The notes under the pieces are model-generated. The model was not told where the DNA came from and made no database searches. It saw nothing but the letters and a program-made list of their open reading frames with translations. Positions 15,191-20,240 of a stretch of DNA of 20,240 nucleotides are shown piece by piece; position 1 is the first letter of the stretch; each line of letters starts with the position of its first letter. The position numbers and the translations under genes were made by a program. This DNA is from Perlabentimonas sp046542995 (GTDB lineage Bacteria; Bacteroidota; Bacteroidia; Bacteroidales; Tenuifilaceae): the NCBI GenBank assembly GCA_046542995.1, contig JBKHAH010000059.1, positions 1 through 20,240 of the forward strand, given 5' to 3'.

Positions 15191-16720
15191 CTATTCCCAT
15201 TCAATGGTGGCGGGTGGTTTAGAACTGATATCGTAAACAACCCGGTTAATGCCTTTCACCTTATTAATGATTTCGTTTGATAATTTTGACATAAATTCGT
15301 AAGGTAAGGGATACCAATCAGCTGTCATCCCATCGGTTGATGTCACTGCTCTTAGGGCAACAACGTACTCGTAAGTTCTTTCATCGCCCATAACACCAAC
15401 TGTTTGAACAGGGAGTAGAATAGCACCAGCCTGCCATATTTTATCGTACAAATCGTACTTTTTTAAGTTTTCAACATATATGCTATCTGCTTTTTGAAGC
15501 AACGTTACTCTTTCTTGGGTTACCTCGCCCAGCACCCTAATGCCTAAACCAGGGCCTGGGAATGGGTGACGACCTAGTATGTTTGCTGGCAAGCCCAGCT
15601 CTTTACCTACCCGGCGCACTTCATCTTTAAAAAGCAGCCTTAATGGTTCCACAACATTTAGGTTCATCTTTTCGGGTAGTCCCCCAACGTTATGGTGCGA
15701 TTTTATGGTAACCGAAGGACCGTTAACGGATACAGATTCGATTACATCGGGGTAAATTGTGCCCTGAGCTAGCCATGATACGTTTGTAATTTTCTTTGCC
15801 TCAGCTTCAAACACATTTATAAAATTTTTACCTATGCTTTTTCTCTTAAGCTCAGGGTCAACTATGCCCTTAAGGTCATCATAGAACATTTGCTTAGCAT
15901 CAATTCCTATAACGTTTAGACCTAGAGTTTTGTATGATTCAAGAACCTGTTCAAACTCATCTTTCCTAAGGAGCCCATTATCCACAAAAATGCAGGTAAG
16001 GTTCTTGCCAATGGCTTTGTGAAGCAGGAGCGCAGCAACGGAGCTATCAACTCCACCAGATAGGCCAAGAACAACCTTGTCGTTGGCTAACTGAGACTTT
16101 AGATTACTAATGGTTTCTTCAGCGAAGGAGGCTGGGGTCCAGTCCTGTTTACAACCACAAATTTCTACAGTAAAATTCCTGAGGAGCGTAAGCCCCTCAG
16201 TTGTATGGTAAACTTCAGGATGGAATTGTATGCCATACGTTTGCTCATTTTTCAGGAGGAAGGAGCCCACCTTTACCTCCTCGGTGCTAGCAGTTATTTG
16301 GAAATTCGAGGGTATTTCAGTTATAGTATCTCCGTGCGACATCCAAACTTGCGATTGTGCTGTAAATCCTTTGAAAAGAGCGCAGCCACTTTGGTTTACT
16401 GTGAGCATTGCTCGTCCGTACTCCCTTGTATTTGATGGGGTTACTTTTCCTCCATCTTGCTGGGCAAGAAGTTGAGCACCATAACAAATCCCAAGTACTG
16501 GTAGTTTTCCTCTTATTTTACCCAGGTCGGGTTTGGGTGAGGCTGGGTCATGAACCGAAAAAGGGCTTCCCGAGAGGATTACCCCTTTAACATTCCCATC
16601 AATTTCTGGATATTTATTGAAAGGATGAATTTCGCAGTAAACGTTCAGCTCTCTAACTCTTCTTGCAATTAGCTGTGTGTATTGTGAGCCAAAATCGAGG
16701 ATAAGAATCTTGTTATGCAT
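15191..16720 (-). CDS. guaA: GMP synthase (glutamine-hydrolysing)
   Basis: Converts XMP to GMP using ATP and glutamine, in de novo purine synthesis. At 509 residues it is near the usual length (E. coli 525). The N-terminal amidotransferase domain starts ILILDFGSQYTQLIARRVRE and has nucleophile Cys79 in GICYGAQ with His167/Glu169 in FHPEV. The ATP-pyrophosphatase domain has the P-loop-like LGLSGGVDSSVAA (218-230) and GRHPFPGPGLGIR. The C-terminal dimerisation domain ends KPPATIEWE, the conserved terminus. All catalytic residues are present. It has a consensus -7 box 32 nt upstream and is separated from rnz by 113 nt, so it is probably a separate transcript. Confidence 0.98.
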   Translation of the reverse strand: MHNKILILDFGSQYTQLIARRVRELNVYCEIHPFNKYPEIDGNVKGVILSGSPFSVHDPASPKPDLGKIRGKLPVLGICYGAQLLAQQDGGKVTPSNTREYGRAMLTVNQSGCALFKGFTAQSQVWMSHGDTITEIPSNFQITASTEEVKVGSFLLKNEQTYGIQFHPEVYHTTEGLTLLRNFTVEICGCKQDWTPASFAEETISNLKSQLANDKVVLGLSGGVDSSVAALLLHKAIGKNLTCIFVDNGLLRKDEFEQVLESYKTLGLNVIGIDAKQMFYDDLKGIVDPELKRKSIGKNFINVFEAEAKKITNVSWLAQGTIYPDVIESVSVNGPSVTIKSHHNVGGLPEKMNLNVVEPLRLLFKDEVRRVGKELGLPANILGRHPFPGPGLGIRVLGEVTQERVTLLQKADSIYVENLKKYDLYDKIWQAGAILLPVQTVGVMGDERTYEYVVALRAVTSTDGMTADWYPLPYEFMSKLSNEIINKVKGINRVVYDISSKPPATIEWE

Positions 16721-16751
16721 CTGTTTAGGGGGCTTTTTTATTATGATTATG

Positions 16752-16759
16752 CAAAGGTA
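16752..16759 (-). promoter_or_regulatory. Bacteroidota -7 promoter box of guaA
   Basis: The minus strand reads TACCTTTG, an exact TAnnTTTG match. The predicted start near 16745 gives a leader of about 25 nt. I found no clear TTTG at -33 and no purine-riboswitch-like structure; a leader this short leaves no room for one. Confidence 0.55.
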
Positions 16760-16833
16760 GCATTTTTTGATATATTGAGGATGTACTGATGCTTGTCTTT
16801 ATTTTGATTTTGTTTTAGAGTAACCTATGAACG

Positions 16834-17769
16834 TCACGATGACTCTGATTTTTTATCATTTACCGAGAAGGTAACTCCATCTTCGGCAGCGAATGTTTCA
16901 GGGAATATTTGGCGAGCTTCGTTAAGAAGCACATTAACATCTTTGTATCTTGATGAGAAGTGACCAATAATAAGCTTCTTTGCGCCTGCTTTTTTTGCGG
17001 TAGTTGCAGCTTCTTTTGCTGTTGAGTGCCCGGTAGCCCTGGCCATTTTTTCTTTATCGCTTCCAAAGGTTGCCTCGTGGTAAAGTAAATCGACATCTTT
17101 TACCATTTCAGCCAATTTCTCAAAATATTTTGTATCGCTACAATATGCGTAGGAGCGGGGCTTTGATGCGATGTATGTTAGCTCGCTATTTGGAATGGTA
17201 ACTCCCGATGAGGTTGTAAAGTCAGCCCCATGCTTTATCTTAACAATATCTGCAAGTGGGATGCTATACCTTTCGATGAGGTGCTTTTTTATATTTGGAA
17301 GTTTGGGTTTCTCTCTAAAAATGAAACCTGTTGAAGGTATCCTATGCTTTAGCGGCACTGCTTCAACGGTAATTCTTTCATCTTCGTAAATGGGTTTATG
17401 TCTTTTTTTGTCCAGCGCTTGAAAAATAAGTTTAAACTGCAGCTCGTTTACAAAGAAATTGATATTCTGCTCAAGGATTGGTTGTAACTCTTGGTGTGCA
17501 TGAATTGTTAATGGTTGCTTTCGTCCAAGCAGATTCAAGGTTGATATAAGCCCAACTAAACCCAGGGTATGGTCTCCATGAAGGTGAGAGATGAAAATGT
17601 GGTGTAATCTAGAGAGTTTTAGTTTAAAGTTCCGGAGTTGAATTTGTGTCCCTTCACCACAGTCAATTAAAAACAACCGCTCATGCACATTGAGCACATG
17701 AGCGGAAGGAAATCTTTGTGAAGTTGGTAGCGCGCTGCTACTACCAAGTATTGTTACTTCAAAAGTCAC
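16834..17769 (-). CDS. rnz: Ribonuclease Z (tRNA 3' endonuclease)
   Basis: A zinc metallo-beta-lactamase-fold endonuclease that cleaves tRNA precursors after the discriminator base. At 311 residues it is the short RNase Z form (E. coli 305). Zinc ligands are visible: HLHGDH (62-67), His142 in PLKHRIPS, Asp212 in SDT, His248 in TGHST and His270 in IGHFSSRY. Residues about 156-196 form the family's flexible arm region. The start is GTG, placed immediately after the TAA of the upstream STAS gene with no intervening base; the resulting MTFEVTILGSSSALPT is the normal family N-terminus. Translation is therefore probably coupled to the STAS gene, and both may be driven from rpsA or the STAS promoter. 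Confidence 0.96.
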   Translation of the reverse strand: MTFEVTILGSSSALPTSQRFPSAHVLNVHERLFLIDCGEGTQIQLRNFKLKLSRLHHIFISHLHGDHTLGLVGLISTLNLLGRKQPLTIHAHQELQPILEQNINFFVNELQFKLIFQALDKKRHKPIYEDERITVEAVPLKHRIPSTGFIFREKPKLPNIKKHLIERYSIPLADIVKIKHGADFTTSSGVTIPNSELTYIASKPRSYAYCSDTKYFEKLAEMVKDVDLLYHEATFGSDKEKMARATGHSTAKEAATTAKKAGAKKLIIGHFSSRYKDVNVLLNEARQIFPETFAAEDGVTFSVNDKKSESS

Positions 17770-18132
17770 TTACTCCTTACTATCGGTTTCGGCCTTATTA
17801 ATAATATCCGCAGCCTCTTCGCGCGAGTAAGCAATATTAAGAACGGTATCCAACTGTGAAATGGTTATTAAACGTTCAACAGCATCGGTAAGTCCTGTAA
17901 GGACAAACGTTCCATTGGCATTTTTACACAACCTGTTAGCAACAAGAATTGCACTTAAGCCAGATGAATCGCAATAACGACATGTGCTAAGATCGAGCAC
18001 AATATTACGCTCTCCGTTTCCGGAGATTAACACTAACTCCGATTTAAGACTGGGAGCAATATTGGTGTCCAATTTTTCTTCCAGAACCTCAATTAACGAG
18101 TAGTTCTCAAGCTTATTAATCCTAAATTCCAT
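17770..18132 (-). CDS. STAS-domain anti-sigma-factor-antagonist-like protein
   Basis: A 120-residue single STAS domain, the fold of SpoIIAA and RsbV. In that family the unphosphorylated form binds an anti-sigma kinase and phosphorylation on a Ser after a conserved Asp switches it off. Here the loop is CRYCDSSGLSAIL (residues 51-63), with Asp55 and candidate phosphosite Ser56. The N-terminal strands (LENYSLIEVLEEKLDTNIAPSLKSEL) and the C-terminal helix (GLTDAVERLITISQLDTVLNI) fit the fold. No cognate GHKL anti-sigma kinase or phosphatase is adjacent; the nearest kinase-like gene is siaB about 7 kb away, and SiaB's usual partner is SiaC. It sits 33 nt downstream of rpsA and abuts rnz. I infer a signalling role only. 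Confidence 0.88.
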   Translation of the reverse strand: MEFRINKLENYSLIEVLEEKLDTNIAPSLKSELVLISGNGERNIVLDLSTCRYCDSSGLSAILVANRLCKNANGTFVLTGLTDAVERLITISQLDTVLNIAYSREEAADIINKAETDSKE

Positions 18133-18154
18133 TGCTATCAGGTTTATGTGAGAT

Positions 18155-18162
18155 CAAATTTA
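18155..18162 (-). promoter_or_regulatory. Candidate internal -7 box for the STAS-rnz pair
   Basis: The minus strand reads TAAATTTG, an exact TAnnTTTG match in the 33-nt gap after rpsA. The predicted start near 18148 would give a leader of only about 15 nt. No -33 TTTG is visible inside the 3' end of rpsA, so this could be a chance match in AT-rich DNA. Confidence 0.35.
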
Positions 18163-18165
18163 TGT

Positions 18166-20088
18166 TTATTCTTCGCCTTTATCTGACTTATTATCTTTGC
18201 TTTTCTTCTGACTCTCTTCAAGTTCCGATTTCAAAGCAGCCAGTTCAGATATATCCCCTAAGGTAGTCTTTTCTAAGTTATCTTTCAACTTTTTTACAGC
18301 TTTTTGTGTAGTTGAACCTTTAGATTTTTTCTCAGCAGGGGCATCACCTTTCTTGGCATCTTCAAATATTCTACTGTGAGACAGTATGATACGTTTAGAT
18401 GACTTGTTAAATTCAATCACCTTAAACTGCATCTTCTCATCAACTTTTGCATTGCTTCCATCCTCCTTAACAAGATGTTTTGGGGTAACAAATCCCTCAA
18501 CTCCGTATGGAAGTGCTACAACAGCACCCTTGTCGAAAATATCAACGATGGTACCTTCGTGCACAGAATCAACGGTGAAAATTGTTTCGAATACATCCCA
18601 AGGATTCTCTTCAAGCTGCTTGTGACCAAGGCTTAATCTGCGGTTCTCTTTGTCAATTTCTAGTACAACCACTTCTATGTCGGCACCTACTGTGGTAAAT
18701 TCTGCAGGGTGCTTAATTTTCTTAGTCCAGCTCAGGTCTGAAATATGGATTAGTCCATCAACACCTTCTTCAATCTCAACGAAAACGCCGAATGAAGTGA
18801 AGTTTCTAACTTTTGCTTTATGGTGTGAGTTAACTGGGTATTTCTCCTCGATGTTCTCCCATGGGTCGGGCTTAAGCTGCTTCATGCCTAATGACATTTT
18901 GCGCTCCTCACGATCTAGGGTAAGTATTTGTGCGTCAACTACATCGCCAACTTTAAGGAATTCTTGAGCACTCCGAAGGTGCTGGCTCCAGGACATCTCA
19001 GAAACGTGGATAAGCCCTTCAACACCAGGCGCAATCTCAACGAATGCCCCATAATCGGCCATAACAACCACTTTCCCTTTAACTACATCGCCAATTTTAA
19101 GGTTGGGGTCAAGTGAATCCCATGGGTGTGGCGTAAGCTGCTTAAGACCAAGTGCGATACGCTTTTTGGCATCGTCAAAATCAAGAATTACAACATTAAT
19201 CTTCTGATCCAACTCTACAATCTCTTCTGGGTGAGTAACTCTTCCCCATGATAGATCTGTAATGTGAATTAGACCATCTACGCCGCCAAGGTCGATAAAT
19301 ACACCGTAGCTGGTAATGTTTTTAACTGTACCCTCAAGAACCTGTCCTTTTTCAAGTTTAGCGATAATCTCTTTCTTCTGCTGCTCAAGTTCTTCTTCGA
19401 TAAGGGCTTTATGTGAAACAACAACGTTCTTGTATTCCTGGTTGATTTTTACAACCTTGAATTCCATTGTTTTCCCAACATATATATCGTAATCGCGAAT
19501 TGGCTTAACATCAATTTGTGAGCCAGGAAGGAAAGCCTCAATGCCAAATACATCAACAATCATACCGCCCTTGGTACGACACTTAATGTATCCTTTAATA
19601 ACCTCGTCTTTTTCAAGCGCTTGGTTTACACGATCCCAAGAGCGAAGTGAACGAGCCTTTTTGTGCGATAGCACAAGCTGCCCTCTCTTGTCCTCTTGAT
19701 TCTCAACGTAAACCTCAACGGTGTCGCCAACTTTAAGGTCTGGGTTGTAGCGGAATTCGTTAAGGCTGATAACGCCTTCTGATTTGTAGCCGATGTTAAT
19801 AACAACTTCGCGCTTGTTCATTGCAATTACTGTACCGTCAACAACCTCGCCTTCGCCAATCGACGAAAGGGTCTCATCGTACATTGCCTCAAGTTCTTGC
19901 TTGCGCTCTTTGGAGTAGTTCTCATCTTCAGCGAACGCTTCCCAGTCAAAATCTTCCAGATTATTCTTCTGCGTTGATTCTTCCGGCTTAACTTCTTCTT
20001 CTTTTTCTGCAGTAGGTTCTGCAGCTTGCTGCTCTACTTCCTCTGCATTTTCTGCACCTTTTGGTGCCATTTCATCTTGATTAATCAT
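18166..20088 (-). CDS. rpsA: 30S ribosomal protein S1
   Basis: RNA-binding ribosomal protein, 640 residues against 557 in E. coli. Six S1 (OB-fold) domains are visible at about 79-143, 161-226, 247-317, 333-403, 418-490 and 506-571. Domains 3-5 are the most canonical (GxVxxxxxYGVFIDLGGVDGLIHITDLSW), with the linker LGLKQLxxxPWD repeated after them. The extra length comes from an acidic, Glu/Ala-rich N-terminal region (1-75) and a Lys/Glu-rich C-terminal tail (575-640), both probably disordered. In E. coli the first two domains anchor S1 to the ribosome; domains 1 and 2 here are also the more divergent pair. The ATG at 20088 is used; Met7 (ATG) is an alternative start. It heads the rpsA-STAS-rnz group, with a consensus -7 box upstream. 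Confidence 0.96.
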   Translation of the reverse strand: MINQDEMAPKGAENAEEVEQQAAEPTAEKEEEVKPEESTQKNNLEDFDWEAFAEDENYSKERKQELEAMYDETLSSIGEGEVVDGTVIAMNKREVVINIGYKSEGVISLNEFRYNPDLKVGDTVEVYVENQEDKRGQLVLSHKKARSLRSWDRVNQALEKDEVIKGYIKCRTKGGMIVDVFGIEAFLPGSQIDVKPIRDYDIYVGKTMEFKVVKINQEYKNVVVSHKALIEEELEQQKKEIIAKLEKGQVLEGTVKNITSYGVFIDLGGVDGLIHITDLSWGRVTHPEEIVELDQKINVVILDFDDAKKRIALGLKQLTPHPWDSLDPNLKIGDVVKGKVVVMADYGAFVEIAPGVEGLIHVSEMSWSQHLRSAQEFLKVGDVVDAQILTLDREERKMSLGMKQLKPDPWENIEEKYPVNSHHKAKVRNFTSFGVFVEIEEGVDGLIHISDLSWTKKIKHPAEFTTVGADIEVVVLEIDKENRRLSLGHKQLEENPWDVFETIFTVDSVHEGTIVDIFDKGAVVALPYGVEGFVTPKHLVKEDGSNAKVDEKMQFKVIEFNKSSKRIILSHSRIFEDAKKGDAPAEKKSKGSTTQKAVKKLKDNLEKTTLGDISELAALKSELEESQKKSKDNKSDKGEE

Positions 20089-20140
20089 TAAATTACCTCT
20101 AAATTAATAGGTTAGACAATATTGATAGAAAAATAGATTG

Positions 20141-20148
20141 CAAAAATA
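20141..20148 (-). promoter_or_regulatory. Bacteroidota -7 promoter box of rpsA
   Basis: The minus strand reads TATTTTTG, an exact TAnnTTTG match. The predicted start near 20134 gives a leader of about 46 nt. There is no clear TTTG at the -33 distance. Farther upstream an ACGTTGAA octamer occurs twice with a 12-nt period (20196-20203 and 20208-20215), of unknown meaning. Confidence 0.55.
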
Positions 20149-20240
20149 CATAACTTTATCATTTATAGGAAAAAATGAGCGATTTTTTTGTCAAAACGTT
20201 GAATTTTACGTTGAAAAATTTTGCCACAATGTTTTTTTTT

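Noticed and set aside
1..20240. Mobile element, CRISPR array, tRNA/rRNA or defence island
   Set aside because: No transposase, integrase, direct-repeat array, terminal inverted repeats or RNA-gene folds were seen; nearly all the DNA is accounted for by conserved housekeeping genes.

Overview
The window looks like a chromosomal core-genome segment of a member of the Bacteroidota, most probably from the Bacteroidales/Marinilabiliales side. The evidence is an outer-membrane TonB-dependent receptor with an N-terminal carboxypeptidase-like domain, a YidC with a long periplasmic domain and a Lys at the usual groove Arg position, a multi-repeat DUF349 protein, a six-domain S1 protein with an acidic N-terminus, AT-rich DNA, no convincing Shine-Dalgarno sequences, and repeated matches to the Bacteroidota promoter (TAnnTTTG at -7, TTTG near -33). 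I see no prophage, insertion sequence, CRISPR array, tRNA or rRNA.

Layout. (1) 84-2555 (-): an orphan TonB-dependent receptor. (2) 2556-2810: a divergent regulatory region with a consensus -7 box for the receptor and, facing the other way, a sigma-54-type promoter with a large inverted repeat for a small heat-shock gene (2811-3254, +), which ends in a strong terminator. (3) 3591-9380 (+): a five-repeat DUF349 protein, CTP synthase pyrG and the membrane insertase yidC, closed by a bidirectional terminator at 9409-9439. (4) 9471-20088 (-), read from the right: ribosomal protein S1 (rpsA), a STAS anti-sigma-antagonist-like protein, ribonuclease Z (rnz), GMP synthetase (guaA), a secreted S41 carboxy-terminal processing protease, a DEAD-box RNA helicase with a DbpA-type RNA-binding domain, a THUMP-type 23S rRNA methyltransferase, and a SiaB kinase / SiaC partner-switch pair.

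How the genes relate. Most are housekeeping: nucleotide synthesis (pyrG, guaA), translation and RNA metabolism (rpsA, rnz, helicase, rRNA methyltransferase), membrane and envelope biogenesis (yidC, S41 protease, receptor) and proteostasis (Hsp20). The regulatory interest lies in two partner-switching modules that have no phosphatase or output gene in the window: the SiaB/SiaC pair, where SiaC keeps the phosphorylatable Thr at residue 68, and the STAS protein placed between rpsA and rnz with a zero-gap TAA/GTG junction. The least expected non-coding signal is the GG-N10-GC promoter with a symmetric GCCA-N3-TGACA / TGTCA-N3-TGGC repeat upstream of hsp20. I find no wholly new multi-gene system; the best candidates for something little described are this hsp20 control region, the orphan switch modules and the DUF349 protein.
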